29,821 nucleotides of DNA from an uncultured Atopobiaceae bacterium (GTDB taxonomy: Bacteria > Actinomycetota > Coriobacteriia > Coriobacteriales > Atopobiaceae). The translations under genes and the position numbers were made by a program. A model generated the notes under the pieces. That model was not told the DNA's origin. It saw only the letters and a program-made list of their open reading frames with translations, and did no database searches. Shown here piece by piece: positions 1-7,767 of the stretch. Numbering within the stretch: the stretch's first letter is position 1; every line of letters begins with the position of its first letter. The stretch covers positions 1-29,821 of the forward strand of contig CANQSI010000004.1 of the NCBI GenBank assembly GCA_947626465.1, written 5' to 3'.

Positions 1-1
1 G

Positions 2-25
2 AGGGCGCCCTTCGGGGCGCCCTTT
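2..25. terminator. GC-rich hairpin, probable intrinsic terminator
   Basis: A perfect 9-bp stem (2-10 with 15-23) closes a TTCG tetraloop, an unusually stable loop, and a short T run follows on the plus strand. It lies directly beyond the stop codon (26-28) of the minus-strand acylphosphatase, so it can end that operon. The minus-strand T run would lie outside the window. It may work in both directions, serving an unseen plus-strand gene to the left. Confidence 0.7.
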
Positions 26-409
26 CTAATATCGGACTTTGAAGCCGGTCTCTCCGGGGATGGGGGATTCGGCGGTGGCTTTGCTGATTTGGAAGGCGAA
101 GCGATAGCGCTGGTAGGCGGCGAAGAGCTTCTGCATGAAGCGGCGAATGCCCGAGGACGAGCCTTGGATCTCGAGCTCCACGGAGCCGTCCATGTGGTTG
201 CGCACCCAGCCGGAGAGGCCGAGCGATTCGGCGATGGAGGCGGCGGTGTAGCGAAAGCCCACGCCCTGGCAGCGTCCGGTGAAGGTGGCGTGCAGGCGAT
301 TGAGGCCGCCGGGATTCGGAAGCGGCAGGCTGTTCACGTCCACGAGCGGCGCGGAGGGTTCGTTCGCGGCGCTGGAGCTTTGGCTGGTGAAGCGATCGAA
401 GAAGCCCAT
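26..409 (-). CDS. acyP: Acylphosphatase with N-terminal extension
   Basis: A 127-residue protein whose residues about 38-127 form the small acylphosphatase fold, which hydrolyses carboxyl-phosphate mixed anhydrides in the cytoplasm. The signature loop GVGFR carries the phosphate-binding Arg53, and GWVRN carries the catalytic Asn71, so the enzyme should be active. The family is usually about 90-100 residues. Here an extra 35-residue, low-complexity N-terminus begins MGFFDRF, which could form a short amphipathic helix; a membrane-attachment role would be speculation. The ATG at 409 lies 6 bases after the stop of the upstream glycosyltransferase, so the two are probably translationally coupled, in the order GT2, GT2, acylphosphatase. 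A hairpin follows the stop. Its link to glycan synthesis is inferred only from position. Confidence 0.88.
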   Translation of the reverse strand: MGFFDRFTSQSSSAANEPSAPLVDVNSLPLPNPGGLNRLHATFTGRCQGVGFRYTAASIAESLGLSGWVRNHMDGSVELEIQGSSSGIRRFMQKLFAAYQRYRFAFQISKATAESPIPGETGFKVRY

Positions 410-415
410 GGGCGC

Positions 416-1702
416 CTACTCGACCTCGGACGCGCGCTCTGAGCCGTCCGCCTCGTCCACCTCGACGTCCCAGAAGGTGGAGAGGCCTGCCTCGGCGCGG
501 CGGGCGTTCAGCGTATCGAGGGCGAGGGTGAGGGCCTCTGCGCGCTCAGCTTCGCTTTTCAGCTCGTCGCGGGCCTGCTGGGCCTCGGGGTCGAGGTCGG
601 GCATCACGCGCCAGGCCACGCCCGCGAGTTTCTTGGCAGGCGCGCTCGAGAGCACGCGGTTCACGGGCGCCTCGATGAAGGGGCGCGCCCCCTCGCGCAC
701 GATCGTGTGGTAGTAGAAGAGGCCCTTTCGCCCGGGGCCCGCGGAAAGCGAGGGATCGACGAGGACGGCGCGCGCGAAGGCCGCGAGGGTGCCCTTCTCG
801 GCGCACCACGCCTCGATCTGCGCGCGATCGAAGAACGTCTCGAGCGTGCAGGCGAGGTAGACGAGCATCTGCCCGCGCTCGGGATTGTCGAGCTTGAGGA
901 TGTCGGCCACGGTGAAGTCGATGGCCCAGAAGAAGATCTCGCGGCCCCAGCGCGTAAGGAAGCCGGCGCCCTGCCAGTCGCGAAGGACGTGCTCGACGAT
1001 GCGCACGTGGTCGTGGGAGCGGAGCGGGAGGTCCTTGAAGCGCCCCTCCATGAGGGAGCCGGCGCGGTCGGCGCGATAGACGTAGGGCTTGGCGGAGATG
1101 ACGGAGATGAGCGAAGCGCGAGGGTAGAGGCCCAGCATGAAGGCCTGGTCTTCGCCGAAGGAGAGGTCCTCGTCGAAGCGCAGGCCGCTTTCCATGAGGA
1201 GCTCGCGCGAGATGGCGAGGCGCCACGCGAAGGGGCGCGTGCCCTCGTCGAGGAGAAGTCCCTCGCTGAAGCCCTCGTAGATGCAGGTGCGTGGCGAGAG
1301 CACGCGGTCGAGCCACCAGTAGGAGGCGTACTCCGGCCACACGCGTGCCCCGAAGACGAGGACGTCGATGTCGCCGGGGGAGAGTGCCTCGAGGATCGTC
1401 TTCACATAGGTGGGCTCCACGAAGTCGTCGGAGTCGACGAAGCTCACGTACTCGCCCGTAGCCGCCTCGATGCCGGCGTTGCGCGCCGAGGAAAGCCCGC
1501 CGTTCTCCTTGTCGACGATCACGATGCGCGGATCGACCTCGCCGAAGAGGCCGAGGATCTGCCGGGAGAGGTCGGGGGAGCCGTCGTTCACGCACACGAC
1601 CTCGATGTCCTCTGCGCCCTCCTGCGATAGGAGCGAGTGGAGGCACTGCGGGAGGTATTCCTCCACCTTGTAGACGGGCACGATGACGGAAAGGCGAGCC
1701 AC
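416..1702 (-). CDS. Family 2 glycosyltransferase
   Basis: A 428-residue GT-A fold glycosyltransferase, predicted cytoplasmic, transferring a sugar from a nucleotide donor to a glycan or lipid-linked acceptor; donor and acceptor cannot be read from sequence. Residues about 4-230 hold the GT2 catalytic domain: SVIVPVY opening strand, VNDGSPD nucleotide-binding motif, SARNAG, VDSDD metal motif, and FGEDQAF carrying the likely catalytic acid residues. The C-terminal 60 residues are charged and helical, probably a short coiled coil. The start is GTG at 1702, preceded by AAGGAGG (1707-1713) with a 4-base spacer. It lies 15 bases after the preceding glycosyltransferase and 6 bases before the acylphosphatase gene, so all three look like one operon. 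Confidence 0.9.
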   Translation of the reverse strand: MARLSVIVPVYKVEEYLPQCLHSLLSQEGAEDIEVVCVNDGSPDLSRQILGLFGEVDPRIVIVDKENGGLSSARNAGIEAATGEYVSFVDSDDFVEPTYVKTILEALSPGDIDVLVFGARVWPEYASYWWLDRVLSPRTCIYEGFSEGLLLDEGTRPFAWRLAISRELLMESGLRFDEDLSFGEDQAFMLGLYPRASLISVISAKPYVYRADRAGSLMEGRFKDLPLRSHDHVRIVEHVLRDWQGAGFLTRWGREIFFWAIDFTVADILKLDNPERGQMLVYLACTLETFFDRAQIEAWCAEKGTLAAFARAVLVDPSLSAGPGRKGLFYYHTIVREGARPFIEAPVNRVLSSAPAKKLAGVAWRVMPDLDPEAQQARDELKSEAERAEALTLALDTLNARRAEAGLSTFWDVEVDEADGSERASEVE

Positions 1703-1717
1703 GTTGCCTCCTTCGAG

Positions 1718-2800
1718 CTATCGAGAGATGCGATCGGACAGGGAGCGGGCGACGGCGCGGGCCACGAAGGGCATGCCACCGCGCTCGTAGTAGGCCTCGA
1801 GGGTCTTGCGCTTGCCGGGATCGTCGGAGATCGCGCGCTCGTGCATCACCTCGAAGAGCTCGGGGCTCTCCTCGATGAAGCGGCGATAGCGCCACGCGCC
1901 GGACGCGAAGAGCTCGGGCCTCGAGATGCCCGCCTCGTCCTCGGCTTTGAAGTCCTCCACCATCCGCTCGAGGAAGCTCGGGCGAAGCTCGGGCGCGAGG
2001 CGCTCGTAGTTCCAGAGGTAGGTGTCGTAGCGCATGCGGCTCGTGGTGGCGCGGAGCCAGTCGCCGAGCTCTGGATGCGCATCGAGCCAGGCGAGCATAC
2101 CCGCGTACTCGTCGCAGACGCAGAGCGCCTTCGCCGGCGAATTCACGGAGGAGGCCTCGTTGTCCTGGCGATAGTGCACGAAGGCGCGATCGAGGAGGAA
2201 CACGCGCTCAGCCTTTGCGAAGGAGCGGAAGGAGAAGCCGGCGTCTTGGTAGGACGCGCCGGGGGTGGGCAGGCAGGCGACGTCGGCATCCTCGAGGAAC
2301 GAACGGCGATAGATCGCGCTCCAGATGCTCGGCTTGCGGAAGAAGACCTCGCGGTCGCACTGCGGCCACACGAGCCCCGAGAGGCACTCGTCCGTCCAGC
2401 GGAAGCGTCGGTGGTAGGAGCCGAGCGTCCAGGCGAGGAAGAAGTCCGCCTTCACGAGGTCGACGTCGTGCTTCTCGCCGGCGGCCACCATCACCTCGTA
2501 GGCGTCGGGCTCGATGAAGTCGTCGGATTCGAGGATCGAAACCCATTCGCCCGTGGCGCGCGCGATGCCTTGGTTCAGCGAATCGCCATAGCCGGTGTTT
2601 TCCTTCGAGAGGATGGTGAAGCGCTCGTCGGCTGCCGCGTAGCGCTCGAAGATGGCGAGCGTCGAATCGGTGGAGCCGTCGTTCACGCACACGACCTCGA
2701 TGTCCTCGAGCGTTTGCGCCGCGAGCGACGAGAGGCACTCCTCGAGGAACGCCTCCGCGTTGAACGCGGGCACGATCACAGAGACGCGCGGGTTTGCCAC
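1718..2800 (-). CDS. Family 2 glycosyltransferase
   Basis: A 360-residue GT2 enzyme of the EpsJ/WcaA-like type, probably adding one sugar to a surface glycan precursor in the cytoplasm. Visible motifs are SVIVPAFN at the N-terminus, VNDGSTDS for nucleotide binding, ESDDFIEP as the metal (DxD) motif and YQDAGFSF as the likely catalytic-base region. Residues after about 230 form the variable helical C-terminus; no membrane segment is seen. The start is GTG at 2800 with a strong AAGGAGG (2808-2814) and 7-base spacer. It is the first gene of the three-gene minus-strand operon. The upstream gene's terminator ends about 50 bases before this start, so transcription begins either in that short gap or by read-through; I found no convincing promoter there. 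Confidence 0.9.
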   Translation of the reverse strand: MANPRVSVIVPAFNAEAFLEECLSSLAAQTLEDIEVVCVNDGSTDSTLAIFERYAAADERFTILSKENTGYGDSLNQGIARATGEWVSILESDDFIEPDAYEVMVAAGEKHDVDLVKADFFLAWTLGSYHRRFRWTDECLSGLVWPQCDREVFFRKPSIWSAIYRRSFLEDADVACLPTPGASYQDAGFSFRSFAKAERVFLLDRAFVHYRQDNEASSVNSPAKALCVCDEYAGMLAWLDAHPELGDWLRATTSRMRYDTYLWNYERLAPELRPSFLERMVEDFKAEDEAGISRPELFASGAWRYRRFIEESPELFEVMHERAISDDPGKRKTLEAYYERGGMPFVARAVARSLSDRISR

Positions 2801-2852
2801 GGAGAATCCTCCTTTGCGAACCTTGGTGCGGGCACCGTGCGGGCGACGCCTG

Positions 2853-2884
2853 AAAAAACACCCCGGAGACGAGGCCTCCGGGGC
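2853..2884 (-). terminator. Intrinsic terminator after the degenerate acylphosphatase
   Basis: An 8-bp perfect stem (2861-2868 with 2876-2883) with a 7-base loop is followed, on the minus strand, by a T-rich tract (complement of the A run at 2853-2858). This is a textbook Rho-independent terminator for the gene ending at 2931. It also lies in the leader of the downstream glycosyltransferase operon, so read-through here would couple the two units. Confidence 0.85.
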
Positions 2885-2885
2885 G

Positions 2886-2900
2886 AGATCGTCACGATCT
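2886..2900. repeat. 15-bp perfect palindrome, possible operator
   Basis: Two 7-base half sites (AGATCGT and ACGATCT) around a single central base, between the terminator and the stop of the degenerate acylphosphatase gene. The one-base centre makes it a poor RNA hairpin and a better candidate for a dimeric DNA-binding protein. No promoter could be placed over it. Confidence 0.35.
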
Positions 2901-2930
2901 AATGATAAAGGGGATACGCTCGACGCGCGG

Positions 2931-3263
2931 CTAGAAGTCCTGGCGCGCGAACGACTTCTCGTTCTTGACGGGCTTCAGCTCCTCGAGGTCGGCGAGGTTG
3001 TAGAGCACGCCGGAGGCCTCGTTGTCCGTCATCGTCTTCTCATAACGGCTTACCTGCGAGGCGGGGCCCTGCACTACGAGATCAGCGATGCCGTGATAGG
3101 CGCGGCTGATCCAGCCGGTGAGGCCCAACTTCTCGGCCTCCTGCGTGGCGGTGTACACGAACTGGCCGGAGTTCACTTGGCCAGCGTAGGAGAGGTGGAC
3201 GCGACGGGTGGGTTCTTGGGCGGCCTTCTTGCTCACCGCCGTCATCGGGCTCGTCTTCTTCAT
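2931..3263 (-). CDS. Catalytically degenerate acylphosphatase-fold protein
   Basis: A 110-residue protein that aligns clearly with acylphosphatase (about residues 21-105) and with the neighbouring 26-409 product, sharing the YTA, EKLGLTGW and VVQG positions. Both residues needed for catalysis are gone: the phosphate-binding Arg is Val36 (GQFVY in place of GVGFR) and the catalytic Asn is Arg54 (GWISR in place of GWVRN). The reading frame is intact with a good ribosome site, so it is probably an expressed non-enzymatic binding protein, not a decayed gene. An upstream in-frame ATG exists at 3341, but the ATG at 3263 has AAGGAAG (3271-3277) 7 bases ahead and is preferred. An intrinsic terminator follows at 2853-2884. 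Its ligand is unknown. Confidence 0.75.
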   Translation of the reverse strand: MKKTSPMTAVSKKAAQEPTRRVHLSYAGQVNSGQFVYTATQEAEKLGLTGWISRAYHGIADLVVQGPASQVSRYEKTMTDNEASGVLYNLADLEELKPVKNEKSFARQDF

Positions 3264-3576
3264 GGTGCTACTTCCTTCTCCGGAGCGCACATTGGAGGAA
3301 AGTGCGCGCGATCCTTGATCAATATTGAGGTCAACGAGCACGCAAAAATGGCAGGAAATTGTGGAGTTTGGGCGAAAGGAACGCCCCGCTCCGAATTCGG
3401 TTGCCGAGGCTCGGTGAGCGGCGAGAATGATGGAAAAATCATGGGGAAATCGTTGCGGAATCGTGGCGGAGCGAGTGCCAGCGGTTGAGGGCTACGCTTA
3501 GCGCACATGCGATGCAAGGGGCTTGGGGAGAGGGGCCCTGCGTTTCGCGGCGCCGGCTCGTGAGGAGGGGCGATCG
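3264..3576. other. Divergent intergenic region between the acylphosphatase-like gene and the ABC operon
   Basis: About 310 bases without a supported gene. The stretch 3310-3365 is AT-richer than its surroundings and is the likely promoter area for the minus-strand gene, though no clean -35/-10 pair is visible. For the plus-strand ABC operon a weak pair can be read (TTGAGG at 3485-3490, 17-base spacer, TGCGAT at 3508-3513). The plus-strand ribosome site GAGGAGGGG is at 3562-3570. Confidence 0.35.
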
Positions 3577-4278
3577 GTGGCCTTCATTGAGTTCAGGGAT
3601 GTGCGCAAGGTCTACACCATGGGTGACGTCGAGGTGAATGCCGTGAACGGCATGGACTTCGACATCGAGCAGGGCGAGCTTTGCGTGATCGTGGGACCGT
3701 CGGGCGCCGGCAAGACGACCGTGCTCAACATGCTCGGCGGCATGGACCAGGTGACGGCCGGCACGATCAAGCTCGGCGACCGCATGGTGAGCGCGATGGA
3801 CGAGCGCGAGCTCACGCTGTATCGCCGCCACGACATCGGCTTCGTGTTCCAGTTCTACAACCTCGTGGCGAACCTCACCGCCCTCGAGAACGTCGAGCTC
3901 GCAAGCCAGATTTGCGACGATCCGCTGCCTGCCGAGGACGTGATGGAGAAGGTGGGGCTCGCCCATCGCATGGACAACTTCCCCGCGCAGCTCTCCGGCG
4001 GCGAGCAGCAACGCGTGGCCATCGCCCGCGCCCTCGCGAAGAACCCGCAGCTCATGCTCTGCGACGAACCCACGGGCGCCCTCGACTACAAGACCGGCAA
4101 GCAGATCTTGAAGCTCCTGCAAACCACCTGCCAAACCTACGGCCGCACCATCGCCATCGTCACCCACAACCTCGCGTTCACTGAGATCGCGGATCGCGTG
4201 ATCCACGTGCACGAAGGCCTTGCCAAGCGCATCGAGACGAACGCCCACCCCGCCGACGCGCTCACCGTGGAGTGGTGA
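3577..4278 (+). CDS. ABC transporter ATPase, LolD/MacB type
   Basis: A 233-residue cytoplasmic ATPase that would power the permease encoded next to it. In order it shows Walker A GPSGAGKT, a Q-loop in FVFQFYNL, signature LSGGEQQR, Walker B LMLCDEP and the H-loop histidine in VTHN, so it should be active. Closest in type to the LolD/MacB/FtsE group, which acts by mechanotransmission and not classical transport. An in-frame ATG lies at 3523, but the GTG at 3577 follows GAGGAGGGG (3562-3570) with a 6-base spacer and begins exactly where family homology starts (VAFIEFRDV), so it is chosen. The permease begins 12 bases after the stop. Substrate is not readable. Confidence 0.9.
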   Translation: MAFIEFRDVRKVYTMGDVEVNAVNGMDFDIEQGELCVIVGPSGAGKTTVLNMLGGMDQVTAGTIKLGDRMVSAMDERELTLYRRHDIGFVFQFYNLVANLTALENVELASQICDDPLPAEDVMEKVGLAHRMDNFPAQLSGGEQQRVAIARALAKNPQLMLCDEPTGALDYKTGKQILKLLQTTCQTYGRTIAIVTHNLAFTEIADRVIHVHEGLAKRIETNAHPADALTVEW

Positions 4279-4290
4279 GGAAGCCTCGCC

Positions 4291-7200
4291 GTGGGAGGCC
4301 GTCGGAGCCATAGCCCGTTTGTCGTCGAGATCCTGCGCTCGGTGAGCCACTCGCTCGGGCGCTTCCTCGCGATCGTGGCGATCGTAGCCATAGGCTGCGG
4401 CTTCTTCGCGGGCCTTCGCATGACGGGCACCGGCATGCGCAAGGCGGCCGACCTCTACTACGACGGCACGGAGCTCTACGACCTCCAGCTCGTCTCCACG
4501 CTCGGCATCACGGATTCCACGGTGGAGGAGGTGGCCAAGACCCCCGGCATCACGGCGCTCATGCCCTCGCGCTCGGTGGATGTGATGGCCGTGCTCGGCG
4601 AGCTGCAGGTGGCGAGCCGCATCACGAGCTTCGAGGTGGAGGCGGCGAAGGATTCCACCGTGGACGGCGTGGTGGTGGCCTCAGACGACGACGGCTACCT
4701 GAACCGCCTGATCCTTCGCACCGGGCGCTGGCCCGAGGCGCCGAACGAGTGCGTGGTGCTCGAGGAGCGCGTGGAGCACCTCGGCCCCGCGGACAGCGTG
4801 CACGTGCTCTACGGCGCCACCGATCTCGACGACGTGCTCCTAGTTCGCGACTTCGACATCGTGGGCACGGTGAGCTCGCCCTACTACGTGCAATCCACCT
4901 CGCTTGCCTCGACGACGCTCGGCTCGGGCATGCTCGAGCAGGCGGTGTTCGTGCCCGAGGAGGCCTTCGACCCCGATTCGCCCTACACCGAGCTCTTCAT
5001 GCGCGTGGGGGATGCCACGGCAGCCGTCTCTGCCACCGTCCCCTACGAGGAGAAGGTGAACGAGGTGGAGGAGGCCCTCGAGGCGAACCTCGACTCCTTC
5101 GCCGACGAGCGCAGGGAAGAGGTGCGCGCCGAGGCGCAGGACACGCTCGACGAGAATCGCGCGGACTTCGAGAGGGAAAAGGCCGATGCGCTGAAGGAAC
5201 TCGACGACGCAAAGGCCGAGCTCGAAGACGCCCGCGCGGAGCTCGAGAGCGGCCAGGCTGAATACGAAGACGGCCTTGCGAGCTATGAGCAAGGGCAGCG
5301 GGAGATCGCCTCCGCCGAGGAGCAGATCGAGGCGGGGCAGCGAGAGCTCGAGGACAGCCGCGCCCAGCTCGCGAGCGCCGAATCCGAGCTCGAAAAGGGC
5401 GAGGCGGAGGTTGCGGCGAATCGCGCGCAGCTCGAGGCGGCCCAGGCGGCCTTTGACGAGGGAGTGCGGCAATACGAGACGAACGCCGCGCAGGCCGAGG
5501 CCGCGATCTCCGGGCTCGAGGCCACGATCGCCGAGCTCGAGGGGCAGCTTTCGAAGATGGGCCCCACGGATCCCGCTCGAGCGGCCCTCGAGGCGCGCAT
5601 CTCCGAGCTGAACGGCCAGGTGGAGGCCATCCGCGGCCCGCTTGCCGAGGCGAAGGCCGCCCTCGACGCGCAAGGTGGCGAGCTCAGGGCCGGCTGGGCG
5701 GCGCTCAACCAGGCGGAAGCGCAGCTCGAGGCTTCACGCCAGCAGATTGCCGCGGGCTGGCGGGAGGCGGAGGCGGGCGAGGCGCGCCTTGCACAGTCGC
5801 GTACCCAGCTCGCCAACGCGAGGGCCGAGGCCGCCTCCGGAAAAGCCGAGCTCGATCGCGCGAGGCGCGAGCTCCAAAGCGGCTGGGCCGAATACCAAGA
5901 CGGCCTCGCCACCTACGAGCGCGAACGTGCGGACGCTCTCGAGAAGCTTGCCGACGCCGAGAAGGAGCTCGACGACGCGCAAGCCGAGATCGATGACATT
6001 GAGCGTCCGGACGTCTTCGTGCTCGATCGCACGAAGAACTGGGGCGCGCAGAGCTACACGAATGATTCGGAGCGCATCGACGCCATCGCGAGCGTGTTTC
6101 CGTTCTTCTTCTTCATCGTGGCCGCGCTCGTGGCGCTCACCACCATGACGCGCATGGTGGACGACGAGCGCACGCTCATTGGCACCTACAAGGCCCTCGG
6201 CTATTCCACGCTGCAGATTTCCGCGAAATACCTCGTCTACGCCGCGAGTGCGTCGGGGCTGGGCGCGCTGATCGGCATCGCCTTCATGTCGCAGCTGCTC
6301 CCGTGGGTGATCCCCGAGGCCTATGGCATCGTCTACAAGGTGCCGCAGCGCCCCTTCCCGCTCCCCATCGAGCCGGGCCCCGCCGCATGGGCGCTTCTCC
6401 TCGGCATGGGCTGCACGCTCATCGCCACCCTCGCGGCGTGCGTGTCGTCGCTTCGCGAGACGCCCGCCGCGCTCATGCAGCCCAAGGCCCCGAAGGTGGG
6501 CAAGCGCATCCTCCTCGAGCGCATCGGGCCGCTCTGGAGGAAGATCTCCTTCTCGTGGAAGGTGACGCTCAGAAACATCTTCCGCTACAAGCGTCGCTTC
6601 TCCATGACGGTGATCGGCATCGCGGGGTGCACTGCGCTCCTCGTGACCGGATTCGGCGTGCGCGATGCCATCTCGGACATCATCGACATCCAATACGGAG
6701 AACTCGTGCACCACGATGTGGTGGTGGGGCTTGCGGAGGGCTCCACGCAGGGCGAGGTGGATGACGTCGTGGCCTATCTCACGAGCACCGGAGGCGCGGG
6801 CGACTGCATCATCGCCGACACGCAGAACGTGGTGTTGCGCGATGACTCGGGCGAGGGCGATGACCATTCGGTGCAGCTCGTGTGCCCGGAAAACCTCGAA
6901 GAGTTCCGCGAGATCCGCACGCTGCGCGATCGCGTGAGCCATGAGGAGGTGCCCTTCGGGGAGGATTCCGTCGTGCTCACGGAGAAGCTCGCGACGACCC
7001 TCGGCGTCAAGCCCGGCGACACCTTCCGGCTCTACGAGCCCAACGCCGTGGGCAACGTGACGGATGTGGGAGTGGAGGTCACGCTCACGGGCGTCACCGA
7101 AAACTACATCCAGTCCTACCTCTTCCTCGGGCCCGAGGCCTTTGAGGAGGTGTTTGGCGACGCGCCCTCCTTCGACACCATCTACACCACGATGGACGAG

Positions 7201-7713
7201 GACGAAGGGCTCAGAAGCGAGGTGGCCAAGCACCTCCAGGCGATGGACGACGTGGACACGGTGGTCTTCGAGGACGAGATGATCGAGTCGTACTCGACGA
7301 TGCTGCATTCGGTGGATCTCGTGATGATCGTGCTCATCGTCTCTGCGGCGGCGCTCGCCTTCGTGGTGCTCTACAACCTCGCGAACATCAACATCTCGGA
7401 GCGCGTGCGCGAGATCGCGAGCCTGAAGGTCCTCGGCTTCACGCGCCGCGAGGTGGACGCCTACGTCTTCCGCGAGATCCTCCTCATCGTCATCGGGGGC
7501 GCCATCGTGGGGCTCGTCCTCGGCTACTTCTTCGAGGGCTATGTGGTGGTGACGGCGGAGGTGGACGCGGCCATGTTCGGGCGCACGGTGCATTGGACGA
7601 GCTACGTGTACTCGTTCGCGCTCACGATGGCCTTCTGCGCGCTCGTGCTCCTCGCCATGGCGCCGAAGCTCCGCAAGATCGACATGGTGGAAAGCCTGAA
7701 GTCCGTGGAGTAG
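4291..7713 (+). CDS. FtsX-type ABC permease with long extracellular coiled coil
   Basis: A 1140-residue membrane protein of the MacB/FtsX superfamily, partner of the adjacent ATPase. First block: TM helix at about 23-44, an extracellular domain, a very long coiled coil at about 250-570 rich in Glu/Ala/Gln with Leu spacing, then three TM helices (about 596-625, 650-675, 690-720), including the family motif FPFFFFIVAALVALTTMTRM. Second block: TM at about 768-790, extracellular domain, then three TM helices (about 1007-1033, 1062-1083, 1103-1126). Each half therefore has a complete FtsX unit. The start is GTG at 4291, with the ribosome site TGAGGAAG overlapping the ATPase stop. By analogy with FtsEX it may pull on a surface partner, perhaps a cell-wall enzyme; substrate export is equally possible. 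Confidence 0.88.
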   Translation: MGGRRSHSPFVVEILRSVSHSLGRFLAIVAIVAIGCGFFAGLRMTGTGMRKAADLYYDGTELYDLQLVSTLGITDSTVEEVAKTPGITALMPSRSVDVMAVLGELQVASRITSFEVEAAKDSTVDGVVVASDDDGYLNRLILRTGRWPEAPNECVVLEERVEHLGPADSVHVLYGATDLDDVLLVRDFDIVGTVSSPYYVQSTSLASTTLGSGMLEQAVFVPEEAFDPDSPYTELFMRVGDATAAVSATVPYEEKVNEVEEALEANLDSFADERREEVRAEAQDTLDENRADFEREKADALKELDDAKAELEDARAELESGQAEYEDGLASYEQGQREIASAEEQIEAGQRELEDSRAQLASAESELEKGEAEVAANRAQLEAAQAAFDEGVRQYETNAAQAEAAISGLEATIAELEGQLSKMGPTDPARAALEARISELNGQVEAIRGPLAEAKAALDAQGGELRAGWAALNQAEAQLEASRQQIAAGWREAEAGEARLAQSRTQLANARAEAASGKAELDRARRELQSGWAEYQDGLATYERERADALEKLADAEKELDDAQAEIDDIERPDVFVLDRTKNWGAQSYTNDSERIDAIASVFPFFFFIVAALVALTTMTRMVDDERTLIGTYKALGYSTLQISAKYLVYAASASGLGALIGIAFMSQLLPWVIPEAYGIVYKVPQRPFPLPIEPGPAAWALLLGMGCTLIATLAACVSSLRETPAALMQPKAPKVGKRILLERIGPLWRKISFSWKVTLRNIFRYKRRFSMTVIGIAGCTALLVTGFGVRDAISDIIDIQYGELVHHDVVVGLAEGSTQGEVDDVVAYLTSTGGAGDCIIADTQNVVLRDDSGEGDDHSVQLVCPENLEEFREIRTLRDRVSHEEVPFGEDSVVLTEKLATTLGVKPGDTFRLYEPNAVGNVTDVGVEVTLTGVTENYIQSYLFLGPEAFEEVFGDAPSFDTIYTTMDEDEGLRSEVAKHLQAMDDVDTVVFEDEMIESYSTMLHSVDLVMIVLIVSAAALAFVVLYNLANINISERVREIASLKVLGFTRREVDAYVFREILLIVIGGAIVGLVLGYFFEGYVVVTAEVDAAMFGRTVHWTSYVYSFALTMAFCALVLLAMAPKLRKIDMVESLKSVE

Positions 7714-7767
7714 GACCTCAAGTTCAGGCAGGGCGTCGATTGGGGCGGGGCGCGCTCGGGCGCCGCG

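Noticed and set aside
5734..7593. A 619-codon minus-strand frame opposite the FtsX-type permease
   Set aside because: Antisense shadow of a well-supported gene with the same composition artefact.
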